Assembly (NCBI RefSeq): GCF_000716715.1
Contig: NZ_JNYJ01000023.1
Span: 1 to 64,000 of the forward strand
From: Dactylosporangium aurantiacum
GTDB taxonomy: Bacteria; Actinomycetota; Actinomycetes; Mycobacteriales; Micromonosporaceae
Reading direction: 5' to 3'
DNA: 64,000 bases
Part shown: positions 25,915-34,850 of the stretch, piece by piece
Layout: every line of letters starts with the position of its first letter
How positions within the stretch are numbered: position 1 is the stretch's first letter
Notes under the pieces: generated by a model
Seen by the model: the letters and a program-made list of their open reading frames with translations, nothing else
What the model was told of the DNA's origin: nothing
Databases searched by the model: none
Program-made: the position numbers and the translations under genes

Positions 25915-27381
25915 GTGCCAGTACGACGATCCGCCGGACGCGCGGCGGTTGCCGGCGTCGCGGTCGCACTCACCGTGGCGGCGGGTGCCTGCTCGACCGC
26001 CGCACCGTCGGCACCGGCGACGACCGGGCCCGCTCCGGACGCCCCGGCGACCGTTCCGGTGTCGAGCGGTCCGGTCGACGGTGCCGCCGGGTGCCCGTCG
26101 GCGGGCCCCGCGTCCACGACCAGCACCGCCGCGTCGCCGCGGGCGGCGAGCTATCTCGGCGCCGACGCCGACGACGCGGCGAACGCGGTGGACATCGGCG
26201 CCGGCTGCCACATCGTCGTCGGCGGCCGGTTCTCCGGCGTGCCGGGGCCGGTGACGACCCTCGCGGGCGGCGGTCCGGGCACGGTGGTGCGGCTCGACCC
26301 GACCGGTCGCACCGTCGTCGGTGTGACGAGGGTGCCGGCCGTCGTGGCGGATCTGGAGGTACGCCGGACGACCGGCGACATCGCCGTGGCGACCGGCCGT
26401 GGCGTGCTCGTGCTGGACGCGGCTGCGGCCACGGTGCGGTGGCAGGCCCCGGGACCGGCGTCCCGGGTGGCGATCGGCGACGCGGGCACCGTGGCCGCGC
26501 TGGGCGGCACCACCGTGCGGGTGTTCGACGCCGCCGGGGTGGTGCAGTCGACCATCCGTCTCGACGGCCGCACCGTCAACGACGTGGCGGTCGACGACCG
26601 CGACGACCTGGTCGTCGTCACCGGTTTCGCGCAGCGTGGCGGGCCGTGCCACCAGGTGCAGATCGCGTACGTGCACGCCTACAGCCGGCGTGGCGCGCTG
26701 CGCTGGAAGGCGTATGACTTCGCCGCCGACGGGCTCGGCGACGCCTGCGCCGACAGCCGCGGCGACCGGGTCGCCGTGGGCCGGGACGGCCGGCTCTACT
26801 TCGCCGGTGAGACAGCCGGCGGGAACACCGTCTTCGCCCGGGACAGCCGCGACATCGGCCGGGCGGCCCCCAACGTCGCCGGCGACAAGTTCACCAGCGC
26901 CAGCAACACCGGGTCGGCGCACCTGACGTACTTCGCCCGCATCGATGTTACGGACGGACGGGTCACCGGCGGCTCCATGCTGCTCGCCCGGATCGACACG
27001 AAGGGCGACAAGGGCAACACCATCACGCCGAACGCCATCACCGCCGACGCCGGCGGCAACGTCTACCTCGGTGGCGTCTCGGCGTACCGGATCGCCGACC
27101 GCGACCGTCTGACGATGAACGGCAAGACCCTCGCCCCCTACGCCGGCGGCGACGCCTGGGTGCTCGTGACCGGGCCGGACCTCAAGAAACGCCTGCTGTG
27201 GACGGTCTGGTGCGACGGCGGCAAGGGCGAGGTGCGCGGGGTCGCCGCGTCCGGCGGGGTGGCCGCGGTGGCCGCCCGCGTGGACCAGGCACCGTTCTAC
27301 ACCGTGCGTCCGGTACAACCCGGTGCGGCACCCGGCACCGGCGCCGGCTACTTCGCGACCTGGCCCGCCGCCGCGTCGTGA
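25915..27381 (+). CDS. Putative lipoprotein with beta-propeller-like repeats
   Basis: A 488-residue exported protein. From GTG 25915 the N-terminus has two arginines, a hydrophobic core and Cys 26 in VAAGACS, a non-canonical lipobox. A Ser/Thr/Pro-rich spacer follows. Repeated beta strands carry small motifs (VVRLDPTGRTVVG, GVLVLDAAAATVRW, TVRVFDAAGVV, VYLGGVSAYRIA), as in PQQ/SBBP-like propellers. No enzymatic motif is evident. It may bind a ligand or another surface protein. Confidence 0.6.
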   Translation: MPVRRSAGRAAVAGVAVALTVAAGACSTAAPSAPATTGPAPDAPATVPVSSGPVDGAAGCPSAGPASTTSTAASPRAASYLGADADDAANAVDIGAGCHIVVGGRFSGVPGPVTTLAGGGPGTVVRLDPTGRTVVGVTRVPAVVADLEVRRTTGDIAVATGRGVLVLDAAAATVRWQAPGPASRVAIGDAGTVAALGGTTVRVFDAAGVVQSTIRLDGRTVNDVAVDDRDDLVVVTGFAQRGGPCHQVQIAYVHAYSRRGALRWKAYDFAADGLGDACADSRGDRVAVGRDGRLYFAGETAGGNTVFARDSRDIGRAAPNVAGDKFTSASNTGSAHLTYFARIDVTDGRVTGGSMLLARIDTKGDKGNTITPNAITADAGGNVYLGGVSAYRIADRDRLTMNGKTLAPYAGGDAWVLVTGPDLKKRLLWTVWCDGGKGEVRGVAASGGVAAVAARVDQAPFYTVRPVQPGAAPGTGAGYFATWPAAAS

Positions 27382-27398
27382 ACCACGCACCGGGCGGC

Positions 27399-28286
27399 CT
27401 ACGGTGCCGGCGGGGACGCCGACCACAGGTGCCGGTGCTGGCCGATGTACTGCTCGAGGGTCCGCGCCGGTCGGCCGAGCAGCCGGGGCAGGGTCGGGTC
27501 CACCTGTTCTGCCTGGCCGTGTCGCAGGCCGGTGTGCAGCACCGTCTGCACCAGTGCCTGGGTCAACGGGGTGCGGCGCCGGCGCAGGTGCCACAGGTAG
27601 CGCACGGCGGTGGTGGGCTCGTAGCGGATCGGCCGGTCCAGCGCGCCGGTCAGCAGCCGGGCGACGTCGGTGAAGCTCAACGCCTGCGGGCCGGTGAGGA
27701 GGTAGCCGTTGCCGGCGTGCCGGTGCGGGTCGGCGAGGATGACCGCAGCGGCCTCGCCGATGTCGCGGGTGTCGATGAAGGCGGCCCGGCCGTCACCGGC
27801 GGGCAGGACGATCCGGTCGTCGGTGGCGATGTCGGTACGGTAGGCGTCACCGAGGTTCTGGGCGAAGAACCCCGGCCGCAGGATCGTCCACGGCACCGTG
27901 CCGGTGCGCAGGTGCTGTTCGACCCGGTGGTGCGGCACGAGCCGGTTGGTGTCCGCCCCGGCGACCGACGCGAAGACGACGTGCCCGACGCCGTGCCGGG
28001 CGGCCGCGTCCACGAACGCGTTGAGCGTCGGCCCGACCCGCGAGATCGGCGGCGGCCGCAGCAGGAACAGCGCGCCCGCGCCGGCGGCCGCCCCGTCGAA
28101 CGTCGCCGGGTCGAGGAAGTCCAGCCGCACGGCTTCGGCAGTCGGGAACCGGCGGCGCAGGGCACCGGGGTCGGTCCCGGCGACCCGGACCGGCAGACCC
28201 GCGTCCAGCAGCGACCGCGCGGCGGCGCCGCCCACGTTGCCACTCGCCCCGATGACCAGCACCGGACCCTTCACCAGGCCGCTCAT
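27399..28286 (-). CDS. NmrA-like NAD(P)-binding protein
   Basis: A 295-residue atypical short-chain-dehydrogenase-like protein. It has the Rossmann motif VIGASGNVGGAAA (about 10-22), an FASVAGAD strand and WTILRPGFFAQNLGD, typical of NmrA/QOR2-type sensors and reductases. These bind NADP(H), and catalytic activity is not assured. ATG 28284-28286 overlaps the stop of a 52-codon upstream frame as ATGA. Confidence 0.75.
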   Translation of the reverse strand: MSGLVKGPVLVIGASGNVGGAAARSLLDAGLPVRVAGTDPGALRRRFPTAEAVRLDFLDPATFDGAAAGAGALFLLRPPPISRVGPTLNAFVDAAARHGVGHVVFASVAGADTNRLVPHHRVEQHLRTGTVPWTILRPGFFAQNLGDAYRTDIATDDRIVLPAGDGRAAFIDTRDIGEAAAVILADPHRHAGNGYLLTGPQALSFTDVARLLTGALDRPIRYEPTTAVRYLWHLRRRRTPLTQALVQTVLHTGLRHGQAEQVDPTLPRLLGRPARTLEQYIGQHRHLWSASPPAP

Positions 28287-28441
28287 CGGGGGCCGCCGGT
28301 CACCTCGAGGGAGCGGTGGCGGCCGGCCCGCCCGGCGCTGCGCGGTGCGGTCAGCACCCGCCGCATGACCCAGTTGAACAGCCGGAACGGCGTCTTCGGC
28401 GGATGGACGCGTTCGACGGTCGGCCGTGCATCGGTATCCAT
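28283..28441 (-). CDS. 52-residue protein resembling the N-terminus of a Ddn-type nitroreductase
   Basis: ATG 28439-28441 opens a short frame containing PFRLFNWVMRRVLTAP and SLEVTGGPR. From memory this resembles the first 50 residues of deazaflavin-dependent nitroreductase (DUF385/Ddn) proteins, where LEVTGRRSGR would continue into the catalytic domain. Here it ends at a stop that overlaps the NmrA-like start. It is either a truncated gene or a small leader protein coupling translation. Confidence 0.45.
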   Translation of the reverse strand: MDTDARPTVERVHPPKTPFRLFNWVMRRVLTAPRSAGRAGRHRSLEVTGGPR

Positions 28442-28454
28442 GAAAGCAGGGTAA

Positions 28455-28472
28455 CGCTACGAGGGCGTAGCG
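28455..28472. promoter_or_regulatory. Inverted-repeat operator before the NmrA-like operon
   Basis: CGCTACG and CGTAGCG (7-bp arms, 4-bp spacer) sit 14 bp upstream of ATG 28441. The repeat overlaps a TAGCGT box on the minus strand. A TetR- or MarR-type repressor encoded elsewhere could bind it. Confidence 0.6.
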
Positions 28473-28646
28473 AAACGGGCCGAAGGTCCCTTCCATGCTC
28501 AGGTGCGGCGGGCGGCGTGCCGGTGGTGCGCAGTGCCGGCGCACGGCTGGCATGCGGGACAGTGTCCGCGACGGGCTCGCCGGGCCGGCCGCGGTGCCGA
28601 CCCGGCGACGCCTCCTCCGGCCGCGTGCCGGCCGAGGTCGACCACG

Positions 28647-29615
28647 TCATCCCCGCCTGAGCGGCTCCGCCTCGCCGTCGGCCCGGTGCCGCTCCGGCGG
28701 CGGTGCGGTGGAGGCGGTGGTGCGCAGGCTCGCGACGACACTGACCAGCAGCACGCCCGCGATGACCCCCAGCGAGACGGCGATGGGGACCTTCACCACG
28801 TCGATGAGCAGCATCTTCACGCCGACGAAGGCGAGGATCACGGCCAGGCCGGTCTTGAGGTAGGTGAAGCGGTGCATGAGGTCGGCGAGGAGGAAGTACA
28901 GCGCCCGCAGCCCGAGGATCGCGAACGCGTTGGAGGTGAAGACGAGGAACGGCTCGGTGGTCACCGCGAAGATCGCCGGGATCGAGTCGACCGCGAAGAT
29001 CAGGTCGGTGAACTCGACCAGCAGCAGCACGAGCAGCAGCGGGGTGGCCACCAGCCGCCCGGCGTCGCGGACGAGGAACCGTTGGCCGTGGTAGCGGTCG
29101 GTGCTCGGCACGACCCGGGTGAGCAGCCGCCACACGCGGCCGGTGCTCGGGTCGGCGTGGTCGTTGCGGCTGCGGTACATCTTCCATGCGGTGACGACGA
29201 GCAGCGCACCGAACAGGTACAGCACCCAGTGGAACGTTTCGATCAGCGCGGCGCCGGCGGCGATGAACACGGCGCGCATCACCAGGGCGCCGACGACGCC
29301 GAAGAACAGCACCCGGTGCTGGTACGCGCGGGGCACGGCGAACGCGGTGAAGATCAACGCGAAGACGAACACGTTGTCGACGGCGAGGCTCTTTTCGATC
29401 AGGTACCCCGCGTAGTACTCGCCGGCCTGCTGGGCGCCCCATCCGGCCCACACGACGAGACCGAAGCCGAGGCCGAGGGTGAGCCACACGGCGCTCCAGA
29501 TCGCCGCCTCCCGGGTGCGCACCTCGTGCGGGCGGCGGTGCGCCAGCAGGTCGATGCTCAGCATGGCCAGGATCGCGGCCAGTACGGCCGCCCAGGCCCA
29601 CAGCGGCACTTGCAT
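28647..29615 (-). CDS. TerC family integral membrane protein
   Basis: A 322-residue protein with about nine helices and the TerC signature acids: IDLLAHRR, EKSLAVDNVFVFALIF (EKSLAVDNVFVF), EFTDLIFAVDSIPAI and the KM.LIDVVKVP region. TerC/Alx proteins are linked to tellurite resistance and to Mn efflux or metal loading of exported proteins. GGAGGA lies 5 nt before ATG 29613-29615. Confidence 0.85.
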   Translation of the reverse strand: MQVPLWAWAAVLAAILAMLSIDLLAHRRPHEVRTREAAIWSAVWLTLGLGFGLVVWAGWGAQQAGEYYAGYLIEKSLAVDNVFVFALIFTAFAVPRAYQHRVLFFGVVGALVMRAVFIAAGAALIETFHWVLYLFGALLVVTAWKMYRSRNDHADPSTGRVWRLLTRVVPSTDRYHGQRFLVRDAGRLVATPLLLVLLLVEFTDLIFAVDSIPAIFAVTTEPFLVFTSNAFAILGLRALYFLLADLMHRFTYLKTGLAVILAFVGVKMLLIDVVKVPIAVSLGVIAGVLLVSVVASLRTTASTAPPPERHRADGEAEPLRRG

Positions 29616-29676
29616 TGTCGTCCTCCGTTGTCGAGAGCCGCAGCAGCGGCTGGAACAGATCCACGGGCACGCCGGT

Positions 29677-29712
29677 GGGGAGGGGCGGGCGTCGCCGCGC
29701 CGGCCCCTCCCC
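29677..29712 (-). terminator. Hairpin between GS17M-like and TerC genes
   Basis: A 10-bp stem (29677-29686 with 29703-29712) with a 16-nt loop lies downstream of the stress-protein gene and upstream of the TerC start. The 198-bp interval holds no gene. Confidence 0.5.
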
Positions 29713-29813
29713 GGCCGCCCGGTCGGCGGCCTCACCGCGGCCGCGCCGGGGAGGGCGTGCGCGGCGGCGGGATTCAGGTGCGACGTTCCCCGGGTGGGGT
29801 CTTGGCACCCCGG

Positions 29814-30305
29814 TCACGGCACGCGCAGCAGGCCCGCCTGACCCAGCATCACCCGCGCCCGGTCGACCTGGGCCGCCGTGGCGATGACGTCGTACTGGCG
29901 GGCGGCCAGGGACCGGACCGCGGTGAAGTCCCGGCGGCCCTTCGTCGCGGCGTGTGCGAGGAACCCGAACGCGGCGCCCCAGACGGCACCGAAGCCGAGC
30001 CCGACGGCGATCATCGCGAGCCAGCCGTTGCCGGAGGTGAACATGCCGAGCAGCACGCCGAACAGCAGGCCGAACCAGGCACCGCTGGCCGCCCCGGACA
30101 ACGCCGCCTTGCCTTTCGTCAGCCGGCCGGTGACCTGCTCGACCAGTGCCAGGTCTGAGCCGATGATGCTCAGCTCCGCGACCGGGAAACCGTCGTCGGA
30201 CAGCCGGTCGACCGCAGCCTGGGCACTGGTGTAGTCGTCGTAGCGGGCCACGGTGTTCCAGGCCATCGTCGCCTGGCTGGGCCGCAGGTCCGCGATGGGC
30301 AGCAT
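29814..30305 (-). CDS. General stress protein 17M-like membrane protein
   Basis: A 163-residue protein. The N-terminal GS17M/YflT domain has VARYDDYTSAQAAVDRLSDDGFPVAELSIIG (seen as ARYDDYTSAQAAVDRLS). Two glycine-rich membrane hairpin helices (about 70-115) follow, then a basic C-terminal segment. Function is unknown beyond stress association in relatives. AAGGAG is 9 nt upstream of ATG 30303-30305. Confidence 0.8.
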   Translation of the reverse strand: MLPIADLRPSQATMAWNTVARYDDYTSAQAAVDRLSDDGFPVAELSIIGSDLALVEQVTGRLTKGKAALSGAASGAWFGLLFGVLLGMFTSGNGWLAMIAVGLGFGAVWGAAFGFLAHAATKGRRDFTAVRSLAARQYDVIATAAQVDRARVMLGQAGLLRVP

Positions 30306-30476
30306 GTGGGTCAGCTCCTTCGGATCGTGTGGTGTCGTGCCGTTGCCGGGCACACCATCAGGTTCCGCGCCGCGTGTGCAGACCACCCCGTACGTGCGAT
30401 GAAGAAACCGTGAAGACGCCCGGTGCGGTGCGCCGACGGTGCCGGGCCGGTGCCGGGGGCTGGTCACAATTGCGGT

Positions 30477-31190
30477 ATGAACAGCACGCCCGTGGCTCGG
30501 GTCCTGGTCGTCGAGGACGATCCGCTGCTTGCCCAGCTGGTGATCAAGTACCTGGAGCGCGACGGGTTCGCCGTCCAGTACACCGGCGACGGCAGCGACG
30601 CCGTCGTGCGCGCCCGCGAGTTCGACCCGGACGCGGTCGTGCTCGACATCGGCCTGCCCGGCATCGACGGCCTCGAGGTCTGCCGGCAGCTGCGGCAGTT
30701 CAGCGACTGCTACATCATCATGCTCACCGCCCGCGACGACGAGGTGGACAAGCTGGTCGGGCTGACCGTCGGCGCGGACGACTACGTCACCAAGCCGTTC
30801 AGCCACCGGGAGCTCGTCGCCCGGGTGCGGGTGATGCTGCGCCGCCCGCGCCGCGGCGCACCACCGGCATCGGCGGCCGACACCGATGCCCGCAGCGTCG
30901 GGCCGCTGCACATCAGTCCGGCAGCTCGAGAGGTACGCCTCGACGGCGAGGTCGTCGCGCTCACCCCGACGGAGTTCGACCTGCTGGCCACCCTGGCGGC
31001 GCACCCCAGCACGGTGCTGTCGCGCGGCCAGCTCATCAGGGCCGTGTGGGGCCCCGCCTGGGTGGGTGACGAGCGCATGATCGACGTCCACGTCCGCAAC
31101 CTGCGCCGCAAGCTCGGCGATGACGCCGCCGCGCCCCGGTTCGTCCGCACCGTGCGGGGCGCCGGCTACCGCATCGGCACCGGGCGATGA
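30477..31190 (+). CDS. OmpR-family response regulator
   Basis: A 237-residue two-component regulator. The receiver domain (about 8-120) has DD at 14-15, phospho-acceptor Asp 57 in VVLDIGLPG, and VTKPFS with the switch lysine. The winged helix (about 140-235) has LTPTEFDLLATLAAHP and DVHVRNLRRKLGDD. The stop overlaps the kinase start as ATGA, so the pair forms one system. The target genes are unknown. Confidence 0.9.
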   Translation: MNSTPVARVLVVEDDPLLAQLVIKYLERDGFAVQYTGDGSDAVVRAREFDPDAVVLDIGLPGIDGLEVCRQLRQFSDCYIIMLTARDDEVDKLVGLTVGADDYVTKPFSHRELVARVRVMLRRPRRGAPPASAADTDARSVGPLHISPAAREVRLDGEVVALTPTEFDLLATLAAHPSTVLSRGQLIRAVWGPAWVGDERMIDVHVRNLRRKLGDDAAAPRFVRTVRGAGYRIGTGR

Positions 31191-32299
31191 GCATCCCCCG
31201 CCGGCTGACCGTCCGGACCCACCTGCTGCTGGGCAACCTCGCGCTCACCGTCACGGCGCTGGGCGTCACGTGGGCCGTGATCGCGCTCATCGGCCCGTCG
31301 CTGTTCCGTAACCACATCGAGCGTGGCGCACCGCTGCCCCCCGAGGTCCTCGACCGGGCCGAGACGGCCTTCCACATCGCGAACCTGATCGAGGTGGTCG
31401 TCGCCGCGGGCGTGGCGTTCCTGCTCACCCTGGGCCTGAGCGTGCTCGTCACCCGGCCCGTGCGCCGCACCGCCACCGCGATGGCGTCCACCCTGGCGCG
31501 GCTCACCGCCAGTGACTACACCGCCCGGCTCCCGGTCGAGTCCACGGTGACCGAGCTCGCGGCGCTCGCCGTGACCGTCAACAGCATGGCCGAGACGATC
31601 CAGCGCACGGAAGCGACCCGCCGCCGGCTCCTGACCGACCTCGCGCACGAGATGCGGACCCCGTTGGCCACCATCGACGGCTTCCTGGAGGCCATCCAGG
31701 ACGGCATCGAGACCGCCGACCCGGCCACCCTGGCGATCCTGCGGCAGCAGGCGCAGAAACTCACCCGGCTCGCCGACGATCTCAAGGCCATCTCCGCCGC
31801 TGAGGAGCACCGCCTCGACCTCACCCTGCGGCCGGTGCCGGTCGACCGGTTGATCCGCGACGCCGCGGACGCGCTGAGCCGCGCCTACCAGGCCAAAGGC
31901 GTCGCGTTGCGGGTGCAGCCGGCCGCGCCGACGGTGGTGCACGTCGACGCGCAGCGCATCAACCAGGTCCTGACCAACCTGCTGACCAACGCCCTGCGGC
32001 ACACCCCGGCCGGCGGGCAGGTCACCCTCACCGCCGGCGAGTCGCCGGGGGGCGTACAGATCACCGTGCGGGACACCGGTGAGGGCATCGCCGCCGAGCA
32101 CCTGCCGTTCCTGTTCGAACGCTTCTACCGCGCGCACCGGCGGACCGGACCAGGCGGCGGCTCCGGGCTCGGCCTGACCATCAGCAGAGCCATCGTCACC
32201 GCGCACGCCGGGACCGTCACCGTCGCCTCCGCCGGCCCCGGCCAGGGCACCACGGCACAGGTCACCCTGCCGGCGTCCCCGCCGGGATCCGCCGGCTGA
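31187..32299 (+). CDS. Sensor histidine kinase
   Basis: A 370-residue kinase with two membrane helices (about 12-37 and 62-88) around a very short external loop of ~24 residues, so it may sense the membrane rather than a soluble ligand. HAMP is at about 88-140. The phospho-His is in LAHEMRTPLA (about 154). The ATP lid contains NQVLTNLLTNALRH, DTGEGI, FERFYR and GSGLGLTIS. It is coupled to the upstream response regulator. Confidence 0.9.
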   Translation: MSIPRRLTVRTHLLLGNLALTVTALGVTWAVIALIGPSLFRNHIERGAPLPPEVLDRAETAFHIANLIEVVVAAGVAFLLTLGLSVLVTRPVRRTATAMASTLARLTASDYTARLPVESTVTELAALAVTVNSMAETIQRTEATRRRLLTDLAHEMRTPLATIDGFLEAIQDGIETADPATLAILRQQAQKLTRLADDLKAISAAEEHRLDLTLRPVPVDRLIRDAADALSRAYQAKGVALRVQPAAPTVVHVDAQRINQVLTNLLTNALRHTPAGGQVTLTAGESPGGVQITVRDTGEGIAAEHLPFLFERFYRAHRRTGPGGGSGLGLTISRAIVTAHAGTVTVASAGPGQGTTAQVTLPASPPGSAG

Positions 32300-32480
32300 C
32301 CCCAGGACGCGACGGCCGCCGTCGTCGCCGGGGACCGTGCCGCCGGCCGGCTTCCCCGATCTCCGCGACATCGACGAGGTTCGTCGCGGTCCGCGGCGCC
32401 TCCCTCGTGGCGGAGCTGGGCGGTCATGTCGTCGGCATGGGCGGCTTCCGTCCCGAGGCACCACCCCGCCCGGGGCGTGC

Positions 32481-33092
32481 TCAGCCGGAGCGCAGTGCCG
32501 GCTCCGCCGTCAGCCCGCCCACGATCCAGGCGACGAGCTGCTCGGCGAGCGACTCCGGCGCGATGCCGTCGAGCATCGTGGAGAACAGGCTGCTGCCCAG
32601 GGCGCCGAGGGCGGCCAGGGTCGCGGTGTGGCGCAGCCACAGCTCCTCGATCGACACGTGGGGCACCTGCCGGGCGATGCGCTGCAGCAGTTGCTGTTGC
32701 ACGGGGGCGGCCATCTCGGCGAGCAGGGCGGAGGTCGCCGGCGAGGGCGCGTTCAGCGTGTTCTGCAGGATCCGGAAGCGGCGGCGCTGCACGGTGTCCT
32801 GGTCGTCGGCCCGGAGGGTCAGCGTGGGCAGCACCCAGGCCCGGACCACGTCCTCGATGCCGGCGTCGTCGGGCAGCTTGGCCAGCAGCGCGCGCTGCTG
32901 CTCGTACACGGTGGTGAGCGCCTCCCGCACGATCTCGTCGAGCAGCGCGTCCTTGGAACGGAAGTGGTAGCCGACCGAGGCGACGTTGGCGCCCGCGGTG
33001 TCGGTGATGTCGCGCAGCGAGATCTGATTTGCGGGGCGCTCCGCGAGGAGGCGTTCGGCCGCCTCGCGCAGCCGGCCAGGAGTGTCGCGCAT
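32481..33092 (-). CDS. TetR family repressor of the MFS/MMPL operon
   Basis: A 203-residue TetR regulator whose helix-turn-helix (about 20-50) reads ISLRDITDTAGANVASVGYHF (seen as RDITDTAGANVASVGYHF). ATG 33090-33092 is chosen because the upstream frame runs into an operator palindrome. It is divergent from an MFS exporter and MMPL gene. Several AAGC/GCTT palindromes lie between, so it probably represses both directions. Confidence 0.85.
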   Translation of the reverse strand: MRDTPGRLREAAERLLAERPANQISLRDITDTAGANVASVGYHFRSKDALLDEIVREALTTVYEQQRALLAKLPDDAGIEDVVRAWVLPTLTLRADDQDTVQRRRFRILQNTLNAPSPATSALLAEMAAPVQQQLLQRIARQVPHVSIEELWLRHTATLAALGALGSSLFSTMLDGIAPESLAEQLVAWIVGGLTAEPALRSG

Positions 33093-33100
33093 GACCCTAT

Positions 33101-33181
33101 TCAAGCACCTGCTTGACAACGCGCCCGGATCTGCTTCACTGAAGCAGTCGAGTTAAGCGAGTGCTTCAAACGGTCGCTTGA
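33101..33181. promoter_or_regulatory. Cluster of four related operator palindromes
   Basis: TCAAGCACCTGCTTGA (33101-33116), CTGCTTCACTGAAGCAG (33131-33147), AAGCGAGTGCTT (33155-33166) and TCAAACGGTCGCTTGA (33166-33181) share AAGC...GCTT arms. They cover both divergent promoters. Confidence 0.7.
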
Positions 33182-33231
33182 AGCGCAGGAGTCGCGCCGT
33201 CGGTGGGCGCTGTCGGGTCGAAGGGTTGGTC

Positions 33232-34809
33232 ATGTCGTCATCGATGCCGGGCGCCGAGGTCAGCGCCGGACGATCCGGCCCGGCCGACCCGCGGCGCGTC
33301 CGCCTGGTGTTCGCCGCGTTGACGCTGACGATCCTGCTCGCCTCGCTGGACCAGACCATCCTCAGCACCGCGCTGCCCACCGTCGTCGGGGACCTCGGCA
33401 GCGTCGACCGGATGTCGTGGGTCGTCACCGCCTACGTGCTGGCGGCCACCATCGTCATGCCGCTGTACGGGCGCTTCGGCGACGTCCTGGGCCGCAAGCC
33501 GCTGTTTCTCGCCGCCATCTGCCTGTTCGTGGCCGGCTCGGTGATCGGTGGGGCGGCCGGATCGGTGCAGGCGCTGATCGCCGGGCGTTTCGTGCAAGGC
33601 CTCGGCGGTGGCGGCCTCATCATCGTCGCCCAGGCGATCGTCGCCGACCTGGTGCCCGCCCGTGATCGTGGCCGTTACACCGGCGTCCTGGGTGGCGTGT
33701 TCGCCATCTCCTCGGTCGCCGGCCCCCTGCTCGGTGGCTACTTCACCGACGTCGCCGGCTGGCGCTGGTGTTTCTGGATCAACGTGCCGGTCGGCCTGGT
33801 GGCGCTCCTGGTCGCCGCCGTCGTGCTGCGCCTGCCCGCAGTGCCCGGGCGGCGCCCCCGCCTCGACGCCGCCGGCATCATGTCGTCCGCGGCGGCGGTC
33901 AGCTGCGTGGTACTCGTCGGCGTGTGGGGCGGCACCCGCTACGCCTGGGCCTCGCCGCAGATCCTCGGCCTCGCCGCGGCGGCCGTCGTCGCCGGCGCGT
34001 GGTTCGTCGTCGCCGAGCGCCGGGCCGCCGAGCCGGTGATCCCGATGTGGCTGCTGCGCGACCGGACGTTCGCCGTCTCCACCGCCGTCGGCCTGCTGGT
34101 CAGCGTCGGGATGTTCGCCGGTGTCGGCTACCTGCCCACGTTCCTGCAGATGGTGCGGCACCGCGACGCGACGTCGGCGGGGCTGAGCATGATCCCGCTG
34201 ATGGCGGCGATCCTGGTCACGTCGGTGCTCAGCGGCCAGTTCATCTCGGCCACCGGCCGCTACCGGGCGCTGCCGGTCGCCGGGGCGCTGGTCTGCGTCG
34301 CCGGTTGCCTGCTGCTGTCGCGCCTGGGTCCGACGAGCTCTTCACCGCTCATCGGCGGCTCGCTGATCGTGCTCGGCGTCGGTCTCGGGCTGATCCTGCA
34401 GGTGCTGGTCCTCGTGGTGCAGAACGCCGTGCCGCACGACGCGGTGGGGACGGCGACCGCCGCGCACAACTTCTTCCGGGAGATCGGCGCCACGCTCGGC
34501 ACCGCCGTCGTCGGCTCCGCCTTCACCGCGCGGCTCACCGAATCGCTCACCCACGGATCGTCCGCGGCGGCCGGCATCCGCGCCGACTCGCTCACCCCGG
34601 CCCTGGTCGCCGGCCTGCCGGACCCCGTGCGCTCCGCCGTCGCCGACGCGTACGCCCACGCGTTGACGCCGGTGCTCGGGTGGCTGGCCGCGGTGTTCGT
34701 GCTCGCCGCCGCGCTGAGCCTGCTGCTGCCGCACCGGCCGTTGTCCACCACCCTGCCGATGCCCGGCGCGCTCGCCGACAAGGCACCGGGGCAGGCTCCG
34801 CGCCCCTGA
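33232..34809 (+). CDS. MDR-type MFS exporter (DHA2, 14 TM)
   Basis: A 525-residue exporter with helix-1 LLASLDQTILSTALPTVVGDL (read LASLDQTILSTALPTVV), motif A GRFGDVLGRKPLFL, motif C near VAGPLLGGYF and about 14 helices. It probably expels hydrophobic drugs. AAGGG (33221-33225) lies 6 nt before ATG 33232. An MMPL gene follows 41 bp later with its own ribosome site, and the two form one TetR-controlled efflux operon. Confidence 0.85.
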   Translation: MSSSMPGAEVSAGRSGPADPRRVRLVFAALTLTILLASLDQTILSTALPTVVGDLGSVDRMSWVVTAYVLAATIVMPLYGRFGDVLGRKPLFLAAICLFVAGSVIGGAAGSVQALIAGRFVQGLGGGGLIIVAQAIVADLVPARDRGRYTGVLGGVFAISSVAGPLLGGYFTDVAGWRWCFWINVPVGLVALLVAAVVLRLPAVPGRRPRLDAAGIMSSAAAVSCVVLVGVWGGTRYAWASPQILGLAAAAVVAGAWFVVAERRAAEPVIPMWLLRDRTFAVSTAVGLLVSVGMFAGVGYLPTFLQMVRHRDATSAGLSMIPLMAAILVTSVLSGQFISATGRYRALPVAGALVCVAGCLLLSRLGPTSSSPLIGGSLIVLGVGLGLILQVLVLVVQNAVPHDAVGTATAAHNFFREIGATLGTAVVGSAFTARLTESLTHGSSAAAGIRADSLTPALVAGLPDPVRSAVADAYAHALTPVLGWLAAVFVLAAALSLLLPHRPLSTTLPMPGALADKAPGQAPRP

Positions 34810-34850
34810 TCGCCCTACCTCCCCGACGCAATTCCTACCTGGAGAGACTC

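Noticed and set aside
30330..30365. A third copy of the antiporter leader on the minus strand
   Set aside because: Only GGUGUGCC-like bases match. The loop and stem are different and the neighbouring gene is unrelated.
33768..34850. N-terminal extension of the MMPL protein across the MFS gene
   Set aside because: The extension is out of frame with the MFS gene, lacks MMPL similarity, and ATG 34851 has a good ribosome site.
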